Positions 54,359-62,977 of a stretch of 64,000 nucleotides of DNA are shown here, piece by piece (positions within the stretch are counted from its first letter, which is position 1; every line of letters starts with the position of its first letter). Source of the DNA: Nostoc sp. LPT (GTDB lineage: Bacteria > Cyanobacteriota > Cyanobacteriia > Cyanobacteriales > Nostocaceae). Both the position numbers and the translations under genes were made by a program. Where the stretch lies: positions 1 to 64,000 of the forward strand of contig NZ_JABXKF010000141.1 of NCBI RefSeq assembly GCF_017115165.1, in the 5' to 3' direction. The notes under the pieces were generated by a model. That model saw nothing but the letters and a program-made list of their open reading frames with translations, did no database searches and had not been told where the DNA came from.

Positions 54359-54607
54359 TCAGACTAGTTTTTTTGGCAAGTGCGCGAATGGGTAGGTGTT
54401 GGTGAAGGGGTAACTACAAAAATGGCTAGATTGCCGTATCTGCAAGAATTTGAGAGCTTTAAAATCTTGAAACCATCCGCGCACCTTATATAAACTGACT
54501 TTCAGCTATTTACAGTTAGCACAATTGCCAGTCCCTATGTTATGATTTTTGCATTTGCGCTATTGAACCTTGAAAACCAAATAACACAGGACTTTCAGCC
54601 GCTTGCC
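54359..54607 (+). promoter_or_regulatory. Probable CRISPR leader
   Basis: This AT-rich, non-coding stretch directly before the first repeat is at the array end whose repeats are intact. The far end carries degenerate repeats, so new spacers should enter here. No sequence-specific leader motif is claimed. Confidence 0.6.
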
Positions 54608-56576
54608 ATCGCAATCAAATAAAATCCCTATTAGGGATTGAAAATCGAGCGCTATAGGCAGACGCTTCAGCTTTTCTGATCGCAATCAAATAAAATCCCT
54701 ATTAGGGATTGAAAAATGCCTTGCTACCTCCCTTTTGATGCTCAAGGGTATCGCAATCAAATAAAATCCCTATTAGGGATTGAAAACGAGCCATGCCGCC
54801 CCACTGAGTTCTGAGATGATATCGCAATCAAATAAAATCCCTATTAGGGATTGAAAACAACATAAGCTCCAGGAGCGAATATTTGAGAATCATCGCAATC
54901 AAATAAAATCCCTATTAGGGATTGAAACGAAAGTATTCCAACTGAACACTTCCAGTCTAACTATCGCAATCAAATAAAATCCCTATTAGGGATTGAAACC
55001 TGCTATTTTTTTTCTAACCTTGTACGAGGTTCCCATCGCAATCAAATAAAATCCCTATTAGGGATTGAAACCTCGACCTTAGCAACCCATCCAGTACCCA
55101 CAAAAATCGCAATCAAATAAAATCCCTATTAGGGATTGAAACCAAAGATTAATGTAGTGGAGCAAATGCGTGAAGCTGATCGCAATCAAATAAAATCCCT
55201 ATTAGGGATTGAAACGCGGCTCCTCCTCCTACTCCTGCCGATAAGCCTACGATCGCAATCAAATAAAATCCCTATTAGGGATTGAAACTTATCTCTCGAC
55301 AAGCAATGAATAATTTATCGATAATCATCGCAATCAAATAAAATCCCTATTAGGGATTGAAACTTATCTCTCGACAAGCAATGAATAATTTATCGATAAT
55401 CATCGCAATCAAATAAAATCCCTATTAGGGATTGAAACTTATCTCTCGACAAGCAATGAATAATTTATCGAATCGCAATCAAATAAAATCCCTATTAGGG
55501 ATTGAAACAACTGAACCGAGCCGTTGCTGATAGTTATTGATCGCAATCAAATAAAATCCCTATTAGGGATTGAAACTTAGGATCTCTTGAAGATTCTATA
55601 GCTGATTAAGAAATCGCAATCAAATAAAATCCCTATTAGGGATTGAAACTCAAGGGGCTACTGAGGATGTAACCGATACTATAGATCGCAATCAAATAAA
55701 ATCCCTATTAGGGATTGAAACACAATAATCATCAAAGGATAAAAAAGGGGACTTCAAATCGCAATCAAATAAAATCCCTATTAGGGATTGAAACGTTTAG
55801 ATGCAGAGATAGTCGTGGTATTTGTCAATCGCAATCAAATAAAATCCCTATTAGGGATTGAAACGTGGCAATCACAACTACCCCCATCTTTTTCAAATAT
55901 CGCAATCAAATAAAATCCCTATTAGGGATTGAAACAAGCTAAAACGCATACACGATGAGTATGAAAGGTATCGCAATCAAATAAAATCCCTATTAGGGAT
56001 TGAAACAGATGGGTTTGTATATATAGATGAACAAGGCAAAAAATCGCAATCAAATAAAATCCCTATTAGGGATTGAAACGAGGAGATGTGTTGCGCTATT
56101 CTGTGTAAAGCCAATCGCAATCAAATAAAATCCCTATTAGGGATTGAAACAGTGAATAGTTAGATACCAGTGCGATCGCTAATTATCGCAATCAAATAAA
56201 ATCCCTATTAGGGATTGAAACAACGCCTTTTGTAGTAACGACCCTCCAGCGTTGCAAGATCGCAATCAAATAAAATCCCTATGAGGGATTGAAACAAATT
56301 TACCTTACCTTATACATTTTCTGGAGTTACTTATCGCAATCAAATAAAATCCCTATTAGGGATTGAAACAGGGAAAGAGTTCTAGCTGATTAATGCATAT
56401 CTTAAATCGCAATCAAATAAAATCCCTATTAGGGATTGAAACAGAAAATCTGGGAGTTCACATCTAATAACACTCATATCGCAATCAACTAAAATCCCTA
56501 TTAGGGATTGAAACAGCATTTCCCCCTTGAGTGCCTTGAAAAAAGGGGAATCGCAATCAACTAAAATCCCTATTAG
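54608..56576 (+). CRISPR. CRISPR array, 27 full repeats plus one truncated, 27 spacers
   Basis: The 37-bp repeats begin ATCGCAATCAAATAAAATCC and end CTATTAGGGATTGAAAC; the centre AATCCCTA-T-TAGGGATT is a perfect hairpin and the 3' ATTGAAAC is the usual crRNA 5' handle in type I and III systems. Starts include 54608, 54679, 54750, 54821, 54892 and 56478. Spacers are 31-38 bp. The first four repeats end in A, the others in C. The repeat at 56259 has one substitution, those at 56478 and 56550 share another (ATCAACTAAAA), and the last stops after 27 bp at 56576. Three consecutive spacers (55289, 55364, 55439) are copies of each other. No cas gene lies in the window, so the array relies on proteins encoded elsewhere or is orphaned. 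Confidence 0.98.
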
Positions 56577-56745
56577 ACTTTGGGGAAGCTTGATTTTGAA
56601 CCAGTCCCAAAAAAGACAGTCGGTGACATTAATTTGTTAACGGTTGCAAGAGTAACTTTGATGACATTAATTTGTTAACAGCGATATTAATTCGTTAATC
56701 ACGACATTAATTTGTTAACAACGACAAATAATTAGTTATTCGACA
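56577..56745 (-). mobile_element. Solo transposon end with TnsB-site-like repeats (Tn7/CAST-like)
   Basis: Four direct repeats of TGACATTAATTTGTTAAC or close variants lie at 56624-56641, 56662-56679, 56682-56699 and 56702-56719. An outer block CGACAAATAATTAGTTATTC-GACA follows, whose minus-strand reading starts with TGTCG. Multiple short ATTAATGTC-type repeats and a terminal TGT are characteristic of Tn7-like elements, including cyanobacterial CRISPR-associated transposons, which often insert beside tRNA genes. The end lies 8 bp from the 3' end of tRNA-Pro. No transposase, Cas12k or matching opposite end was found in the window, so this is a remnant or one edge of a decayed element. Confidence 0.55.
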
Positions 56746-56752
56746 AAATAAA

Positions 56753-56826
56753 TCGGGATGACTGGATTCGAACCAGCGGCCCCTTCGTCCCGAACGAAGT
56801 GCGCTACCAAGCTGCGCCACATCCCG
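56753..56826 (-). tRNA. tRNA-Pro (anticodon CGG)
   Basis: A 74-nt cloverleaf on the minus strand: acceptor CGGGATG pairs with CATCCCG, discriminator A, D arm GCGC...GCGC, anticodon stem CTTCG/CGAAG with loop TTCGGGA (anticodon CGG, reading CCG), T arm CTGG-TTCGAAT-CCAG. No encoded CCA. The 3' end faces the transposon-end-like repeats. Confidence 0.95.
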
Positions 56827-56962
56827 CCATGAAAATGGCATTGTAAATTAAGAATATCACAACCTGTACCAAATAGCAGAATTACATCTATATACGATCG
56901 CTTCATCAAAGACTTTGCTTGCTAGGATTGAGTTTGTATAACTCTAGTGGTAAAAGCGGATT

Positions 56963-57847
56963 GTGACTGTAAAACCAGACTGGTTGCGGGTGAAAGCACC
57001 TGGGCGTGAGCGCATCGGTAACGTTAAAGAAATTTTGCGGGATTTAGCCCTCAATACAGTTTGCGAGGAAGCGTCCTGTCCGAATATTGGTGAATGCTTC
57101 AACGCTGGAACTGCCACGTTTTTGATTATGGGCCCGGCTTGTACACGCGCTTGTCCCTACTGCGATATTGATTTTGAGAAAAAACCCAAACCACTAGACC
57201 CCACGGAACCTTCACGACTAGCCCAAGCTGTTCGCCGCATGAACCTTAATCATGTAGTCATCACTTCTGTAAACCGAGATGACTTGCTTGATGGTGGTGC
57301 ATCTCAGTTTATGGCGTGTATTGATGCAGTTAACTCTGTTTCACCCAACACCACAATTGAGGTGCTAATTCCTGACTTATGCGGTAATTGGAATGCTCTA
57401 GAGTCGATTCTACAAGCTGCGCCAGAGGTATTAAACCACAATACTGAAACTGTTCCACGTCTATATCGCCGGGTGCGTCCCCAAGGAAACTACAATCGCA
57501 CATTAGAATTATTGCAACGCACTCGTCAACTTTCTCCTAGCACATACACTAAATCCGGGATCATGGTTGGACTCGGTGAAACTGATGCCGAAATTCGCCA
57601 AGTCATGCAAGACTTACGAACCGTGGATTGCGACATTTTGACCATTGGGCAATATCTCCAACCCAGTCAAAAACACTTGCAGGTAAACGAATTTGTCAAT
57701 CCAGAACAATTTGCTGACTGGAAGGCATTCGGCGAAGAAATCGGATTTTTACAAGTTGTTTCTTCACCATTGACAAGAAGCTCATATTATGCTGAACAAG
57801 TCAGGGAATTGATGGAACGTTACCCACGCTCAAAAGTTAGGAGTTAG
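56963..57847 (+). CDS. lipA: Lipoyl synthase
   Basis: A 294-residue radical SAM enzyme inserting sulfur into octanoyl groups of lipoyl domains. It carries both iron-sulfur sites: the auxiliary cluster motif [12 protein letters not shown] (about residues 34-45) and the radical SAM motif CTRACPYC (about 60-67). The C-terminal RSSY motif ([12 protein letters not shown]) supplies the serine ligand. Start GTG gives [10 protein letters not shown]. Many cyanobacteria have two lipA genes; this appears complete. gpsA follows after 12 bp, so they may be cotranscribed. Confidence 0.96.
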   Translation: MTVKPDWLRVKAPGRERIGNVKEILRDLALNTVCEEASCPNIGECFNAGTATFLIMGPACTRACPYCDIDFEKKPKPLDPTEPSRLAQAVRRMNLNHVVITSVNRDDLLDGGASQFMACIDAVNSVSPNTTIEVLIPDLCGNWNALESILQAAPEVLNHNTETVPRLYRRVRPQGNYNRTLELLQRTRQLSPSTYTKSGIMVGLGETDAEIRQVMQDLRTVDCDILTIGQYLQPSQKHLQVNEFVNPEQFADWKAFGEEIGFLQVVSSPLTRSSYYAEQVRELMERYPRSKVRS

Positions 57848-57859
57848 GAATTAGGAATT

Positions 57860-58804
57860 ATGAGTGAGCAGATGTACTCCAACACAAAACTTTCCGTCGC
57901 AATTCTTGGTGCAGGTGCTTGGGGTGCATCTCTGGCAAATCTCGCTGCTGCAAATGGTCATCAGGTGCGCGTGTGGTCGCGTCAAGGTTCCCAAATCCAA
58001 GCAGTTTTACAAGATGTCCAAATAGTCCTGTCCGCTATCTCAATGATTGGTGTGAGAGATGTTGCTTCCCAAGTTGAGTCTTTCCCCCTTTCTCCAGAGA
58101 CAATTTTTGTGACAGCGACGAAAGGCTTAGACCCTCAAACCACCTGCACGCCTTCACAAATTTGGCAACAAATATTCCCTAACCATGCAGTGGTTGTTTT
58201 GTCTGGGCCTAATTTATCAAAAGAAATTCAAATGGAATTACCAGCAGCCACGGTAGTAGCCAGTAATATTCCCACGGCTGCGGAAGTAGTGCAGTTAGTA
58301 TTTTCTTCTCATCGTTTCCGGGTATATACCAATCCCGACCCCTTGGGCGTAGAACTAGGGGGAACACTGAAAAATGTGATTGCGATCGCAGCGGGTGTGT
58401 GCGATGGTTTACAACTGGGAACCAATGCCAAAGCTGCTTTAGTCACCCGTGGACTTACAGAAATGGTTCGCATTGGCAACAACTGGGGCGCAAAGACGGA
58501 AACATTTTATGGTTTATCGGGTCTAGGAGATTTGTTAGCAACGTGCAACAGTCCCTTAAGTCGCAATTACCAAGTCGGCTACCAGCTAGCTGGTGGTAAG
58601 TCGCTTACAGAAACTCTCGCAAATTTACAAGGAACTGCTGAAGGAGTAAACACTTGCCGGGTTTTGATGCAACGAGCCAAGCAACAAAACATCGCAGTCC
58701 CAATTACCGGGCAAGTTTATCGGTTACTTCAAGGCGAAATCACACCCCGACAAGCACTTGATGAACTGATGTTGCGAGATATCAAGCCAGAGTACAACTA
58801 CTAG
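57860..58804 (+). CDS. gpsA: Glycerol-3-phosphate dehydrogenase [NAD(P)+]
   Basis: A 314-residue enzyme reducing dihydroxyacetone phosphate for membrane lipid synthesis. The Rossmann motif AILGAGAWGASLANLAA (about residues 13-29), VTATKGLDPQT, VLSGPNLSKEI, the catalytic LGGTLKNVIAIAAGVCDGL segment and YGLSGLGDLLATC are all present. Between the Rossmann motif and the ATKG strand it is about 15-20 residues shorter than usual (QIQAVLQDVQIVLSAI), a compaction common in cyanobacteria. It starts 12 bp after lipA. Confidence 0.95.
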   Translation: MSEQMYSNTKLSVAILGAGAWGASLANLAAANGHQVRVWSRQGSQIQAVLQDVQIVLSAISMIGVRDVASQVESFPLSPETIFVTATKGLDPQTTCTPSQIWQQIFPNHAVVVLSGPNLSKEIQMELPAATVVASNIPTAAEVVQLVFSSHRFRVYTNPDPLGVELGGTLKNVIAIAAGVCDGLQLGTNAKAALVTRGLTEMVRIGNNWGAKTETFYGLSGLGDLLATCNSPLSRNYQVGYQLAGGKSLTETLANLQGTAEGVNTCRVLMQRAKQQNIAVPITGQVYRLLQGEITPRQALDELMLRDIKPEYNY

Positions 58805-59529
58805 TTAGTAGTCTGTCAAGTCAACTATGCTGCGTAAATAAGTTTGTAGTAAGGACTTTAGTCCTTTTCTTAAGCAAGGACTTTAGTCCTTTTCTTAAGC
58901 ACTGAAGTGCTTACTACATACCAGGCTTTCGTTAGCTTAATGGACTACTAGTAGTCTGTCAAATTGAAATTGGCAGATTAAAGCTGACATACAAGAGGAT
59001 GCAGGGACACAGAGAGAGAATTTGATAATTTATCCGCATCTTCTATCTCCGTGTCGAGAGAATTTTTACCGTTAATGCTAATCACTTCCCCGATATCTAT
59101 TAGTTCTACTTATACCTGAATAATCCTGAGAAAAAATTGCTAAATCGTCAGGATATTACTTTTTAGCCATGTAAATGTGACTATGCCAATTATAAAGATG
59201 ACATTCACTGAAGGATGTTTATACTGTGTTATAAAAGTTACCATCAAAAAGCCATCAAAGTTGAAATATTAACTAAGTAGTTGAAATATTGAAAACCTAG
59301 CTGTGAATATAAATAGCTATTGGTTAAATCAAAAATTTAGCAGCCGATTCAGTTCAGTAATCCTGTATCTAATAAAACCCTTACAGTTAATTTCTAAAAA
59401 AATTGTAATGGAACGTTCAACCATGTTAGTTCATCGTGAATCACGGGAACAATAGCAACAGTTGAATAGCTGACCGTAATCTAAGCTGACCGAAATCTAT
59501 TGTTACCTGGAGCCATTGAGACGATCTTT
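58805..59529. other. Intergenic region upstream of sigC with hairpin repeats
   Basis: 725 bp. Two direct copies of AAGGACTTTAGTCCTTTTCT (58850-58900), themselves palindromic, are bounded by TAGTAGTCTGTCAA at about 58806 and 58949, suggesting a small mobile or expanded repeat. The remainder (59000-59529) is AT-rich and should contain the sigC promoter and 5' leader. No gene seen. Confidence 0.5.
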
Positions 59530-60780
59530 ATGCCAGCAACATCTTTTTATACAGACGCCCCCTACAACACCAAAAAGTCTAGCCAGGCTTTGGACTCGGA
59601 TCTCACGGTTGACGAAAGTGAGTTATCGGTAGATGATTTACAGGAGCTAGAGATGGCTTCTGTTGACAATGCTAACTTTGCTACTAGCACCAACCGTCGG
59701 AGTACAGACCTAGTACGTCTATATCTTCAAGAAATTGGTCGGGTTCGCTTGTTGGGGCGCGATGAAGAGGTTTCAGAAGCTCAAAAAGTCCAACGCTACT
59801 TGCGGATGCGGATAGTACTTGCTAACGCCGCCAAACAAGGGGATGCAGTGATTACGCCCTATCTTCGGTTAATTGAAGTTCAAGAACGTCTTACCTCAGA
59901 ACTTGGACATCGGCCATCTTTGGAAAGATGGGCTGCCACTGCTGATATAGTTTTATCCGATCTCAGACCAACTTTGGCAGATGGCAAACGTCGCTGGGCT
60001 GAAATCGCCAAGTTGACTGTAGAAGAGTTGGAGCAAGTTCAGTCCCAAGGACTGCAAGCAAAAGAACACATGATTAAGGCGAATCTTCGCTTAGTTGTGT
60101 CTGTTGCTAAGAAGTATCAAAATCGTGGTTTGGAATTGTTGGATTTAGTCCAAGAAGGTACATTAGGTTTAGAGCGGGCTGTAGAAAAATTTGACCCAAC
60201 TAAGGGTTATCGCTTCAGTACCTATGCTTACTGGTGGATTCGTCAGGGTATTACACGGGCGATCGCTACTTCTAGTCGCACGATTCGCCTACCGGTTCAT
60301 ATTACCGAAAAGTTAAACAAAATCAAAAAAGCCCAACGCAAAATTGCTCAAGAAAAAGGTCGCACCCCAACTCTAGAAGATTTAGCAACTGAGTTAGAGA
60401 TGACACCTACCCAAGTACGAGAAGTTTTGTTGCGGGTTCCTCGCTCCGTTTCTTTGGAAACCAAAGTAGGAAAAGATAAAGACACTGAGTTAGGCGAATT
60501 ACTCGAAACTGACAGTGTAACTCCAGAAGAGATGTTAATGCGAGAATCTTTACAAAGAGATTTGCATCATCTTCTGTCAGATTTGACTAGCCGGGAGCGC
60601 GATGTAATTCTGATGCGGTTTGGTTTGGCAGATGGTCATCCTTATTCTTTAGCAGAAATTGGCCGCGCTCTTGACTTATCGCGCGAACGAGTCCGCCAAA
60701 TTGAATCCAAGGCTTTGCAAAAGCTACGTCAACCCAAGCGCCGCAATCTCATCCGTGACTATTTGGAGTCTCTAAGTTAG
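59530..60780 (+). CDS. sigC: Group 2 RNA polymerase sigma factor SigC
   Basis: A 416-residue sigma-70 factor from ATG 59530 (MPATSFYTDAPYNTKKS). Regions seen: 1.2 (STDLVRLYLQEIGRVRLL), a non-conserved stretch, 2 (NLRLVVSVAKKYQNRGLELLDLVQEGTLGL; YRFSTYAYWWIRQGITRAI), 3 (AQRKIAQEKGRTPTLEDLA) and 4 (SLAEIGRALDLSRERVRQIESKAL). The N-terminal region 1.1 of the primary sigma factor is replaced by a short acidic leader. Size, N-terminus and the furA gene next door match SigC of Anabaena, which helps in nitrogen stress and early heterocyst development. Name is from this context and so moderately sure. Confidence 0.88.
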   Translation: MPATSFYTDAPYNTKKSSQALDSDLTVDESELSVDDLQELEMASVDNANFATSTNRRSTDLVRLYLQEIGRVRLLGRDEEVSEAQKVQRYLRMRIVLANAAKQGDAVITPYLRLIEVQERLTSELGHRPSLERWAATADIVLSDLRPTLADGKRRWAEIAKLTVEELEQVQSQGLQAKEHMIKANLRLVVSVAKKYQNRGLELLDLVQEGTLGLERAVEKFDPTKGYRFSTYAYWWIRQGITRAIATSSRTIRLPVHITEKLNKIKKAQRKIAQEKGRTPTLEDLATELEMTPTQVREVLLRVPRSVSLETKVGKDKDTELGELLETDSVTPEEMLMRESLQRDLHHLLSDLTSRERDVILMRFGLADGHPYSLAEIGRALDLSRERVRQIESKALQKLRQPKRRNLIRDYLESLS

Positions 60781-61254
60781 TCATTTGTCATTAGTGAGCC
60801 AGTGCGATCTTGGGGGTTTCCCCCATGAGCAACTGGCGAACCCGGAGGGTCATTTGTCATTAGAAAACTGCACTTGACAAATGACTAGAGACAAAGGGCT
60901 GATTTGATCCCCAGGTCAAAAGCCTCTTAGAAGCTTGTAGCAAATAATTTGTATTTAATTGTACAAGAGTTTCCCTAAACCTTTGCTCAGATATCTTAAA
61001 AGTGGGGATAAACTCAGCAATTTAAAATTCACTCATTCAAAATCCAAAGTCAAGGGATGTAATCGTTACAAACATCCTAACTATTAGCTGTATGCAAATT
61101 AAATGCACTACAGCTTATTACTTGAATTTTCAGCAAGATTTTATAAATTGTTCTTAAGTATTTAGTAAATTTTGTCAATAAGCAATGATTGTTGCAAATT
61201 GCTCAAAAGATTTGTTATATTCTCAATTAACGATATTTGTTGAGAAATATTAGT
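60781..61254 (+). promoter_or_regulatory. furA upstream region
   Basis: The 474-bp gap has a REP module (GGGTTTCCCCCATGAGC, 60811-60850) and, near the gene, very AT-rich sequence with GATATTTGTTGAGAAATATT just before the start (about 61232-61250). That resembles the A/T palindromes bound by Fur proteins and would permit the autoregulation known for FurA. The exact operator is inferred. Confidence 0.45.
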
Positions 61255-61710
61255 ATGACTGTCTACACAACTACTTCACTTAAGGCAGAATTGAACGACC
61301 GAGGCTGGCGTTTAACTCCCCAGCGCGAAACAATTTTACACATTTTTCAAGAACTTCCGCAAGGTGAACATCTGAGTGCGGAGGATCTTTATCATCGGCT
61401 AGAAACTGATGGTGAAGGGATCAGTCTGTCAACTATTTATCGGACTTTGAAGTTGATGGCAAGGATGGGAATTTTACGGGAACTAGAATTGGGCGAGGGA
61501 CATAAGCATTATGAGATCAACCAGCCCTATCCCCACCATCACCATCACTTAATTTGTGTTCGATGCAACTCAACTATTGAGTTTAAAAATGACTCAATTT
61601 TAAAAATTGGGTCAAAAACTGCTCAAAAAGAAGGTTTTCACCTACTGGACTGCCAAATGACTATTCATGCAGTGTGTCCCAAGTGCCAACGGGCGCTGAT
61701 GCCGCTTTAG
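61255..61710 (+). CDS. furA: Ferric uptake regulator FurA
   Basis: A 151-residue Fur from ATG 61255 (MTVYTTTSLKAELNDRGWRLTPQRETIL); the open frame extends six codons further to a TTG. The winged helix (GISLSTIYRTLKLMARMGILREL) is followed by the metal-binding HYEINQPYPHHHHHLICVRC (histidine cluster and CxxC) and a second CPKC. A Cys-Val-Arg-Cys in place of the more usual CxxC spacing residues is a small variation. FurA represses iron uptake and links iron with nitrogen and redox control. Its position after sigC and against a convergent peptidoglycan-binding gene reproduces the Anabaena locus. Confidence 0.95.
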   Translation: MTVYTTTSLKAELNDRGWRLTPQRETILHIFQELPQGEHLSAEDLYHRLETDGEGISLSTIYRTLKLMARMGILRELELGEGHKHYEINQPYPHHHHHLICVRCNSTIEFKNDSILKIGSKTAQKEGFHLLDCQMTIHAVCPKCQRALMPL

Positions 61711-61837
61711 CACTTGGGTGGATAAATAGAAACTACTCAAATTAACCAAATAAATGGAATCTGAGCAGTTCGTAATTTGCTGTTATTAGAGGCAAGCAAT
61801 CAGTTGGCAAGTGATACTAACGACACCAAAGCGGATG

Positions 61838-62968
61838 TTAAAAGCGTCCGCTCTTAAGATCCTTGAGACTAATCCCGTAGAATTCTTGGGCTTGTTTAAT
61901 CGCTTTTTTGGTATCATCTGCCATCACACCATTCAACTTGCCTTTATAAAAACCCCGCTCCCGTAGTCGGGTTTGAATTTCTAAAGTATTAAATTCGCTT
62001 TTGCTAGTAGTATTAACTGAGCTATATAACTTAGCTCGCGTAGTTGGGCCAGCAACACCACTTGCTGCTAAGAAATTAGCTGCCTGAAATCTTCGTACAG
62101 CATCGGCAGTATAGGGGCCATAGTAGCCATTTGGCTCTCCCTCTAAATATCCTGCCTGGATCAATTGTTCTTGAACAATTCTAACTGGCTCACCGCGATC
62201 GCCTACACGAAGTTTGTCTCGATTGACTACCTTTTTGGGAGCCTCTTCTCCATCACCGATGCCAGTTCCTGGCAATTTACTTAATGTTGCTGGGCCAACA
62301 ACTCCATCAACGCTTAATTTGTAAGAATCTTGGAACCGCTTGACAGATTCTTCGGTAATTGGACCAAATATGCCTGTAGCGTTTCCGTAATAAAAGCCTG
62401 CGACTCTTAACCGTTCTTGCAAAGCTCTCACATCTTCACCTTCATCCCCTTTAGCAAGGTAGTTGGGATTGGGGCGTTTGCTGGTGGCTGAACTAGTAGT
62501 GCTGGGCTTTTTCGCTTGTGCGCTTACAGCAGTGGTTCTTTGAGCTTGTGTAGCCCTAGTTGTGGGCTTTTTCGCTTGCCAACTTTCTAATTTTTGCAGG
62601 GTGCTTGCTCCAACAATGCCGTCCACTGGTAAACCAGCGGCCTTTTGGAAGCGCCGCACAGCTTCTTGTGTGGATGCGTCATATACTTGGGTAACAGAAG
62701 ATTGGTAAAAACCTGCTGTTTTCAACTTTTGTTGTAGATTCCTAACAGAAGGACCTTGATCGCCTTTTTCCAGTGCCATGACGCTGCTGACGGCGCCAAG
62801 AATAGATAAAGACAGAGCAAGGGGCAACATATACTTCCAAGCCCTACCAGAAAGCCTTTTCCAGTCTGGTGCAGCTGCTTTGTTAAACAAAGAACTGAGG
62901 GAGACCAATTCACTGGGTGTGCTGTCTTCGTAGGCGAAAGCTAGGTGCAAATACGCAAGATTCTCCAT
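61838..62968 (-). CDS. Peptidoglycan-binding protein (alr1690-like), convergent with furA
   Basis: A 376-residue protein beginning MENLAYLHLAFAYED, with a membrane anchor at about 47-65, then four peptidoglycan-binding-1 domains (e.g. SVRNLQQKLKTAGFYQSSVT, VRALQERLRVAGFYYGNATG, VRIVQEQLIQAGYLEGEPNG, LEIQTRLRERGFYKGKLNG) joined by low-complexity linkers (KKPTTRATQAQRTT). It should be tethered to the plasma membrane and grip the cell wall. In Anabaena the corresponding gene next to furA is cotranscribed with an antisense RNA covering furA; the gene order and facing strands here are the same. The first cobN codon on the same strand is beyond the window. Confidence 0.9.
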   Translation of the reverse strand: MENLAYLHLAFAYEDSTPSELVSLSSLFNKAAAPDWKRLSGRAWKYMLPLALSLSILGAVSSVMALEKGDQGPSVRNLQQKLKTAGFYQSSVTQVYDASTQEAVRRFQKAAGLPVDGIVGASTLQKLESWQAKKPTTRATQAQRTTAVSAQAKKPSTTSSATSKRPNPNYLAKGDEGEDVRALQERLRVAGFYYGNATGIFGPITEESVKRFQDSYKLSVDGVVGPATLSKLPGTGIGDGEEAPKKVVNRDKLRVGDRGEPVRIVQEQLIQAGYLEGEPNGYYGPYTADAVRRFQAANFLAASGVAGPTTRAKLYSSVNTTSKSEFNTLEIQTRLRERGFYKGKLNGVMADDTKKAIKQAQEFYGISLKDLKSGRF

Positions 62969-62977
62969 ATTTGTTTC

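Noticed and set aside
54359-54607. Coding gene directly before the CRISPR array
   Set aside because: No frame of credible length or composition; better explained as leader.
56577-56640. Complete CRISPR-associated transposon in the window
   Set aside because: No Cas12k, TnsB, TnsC or TniQ reading frame and no matching opposite end occur here; only one end-like block is supported.
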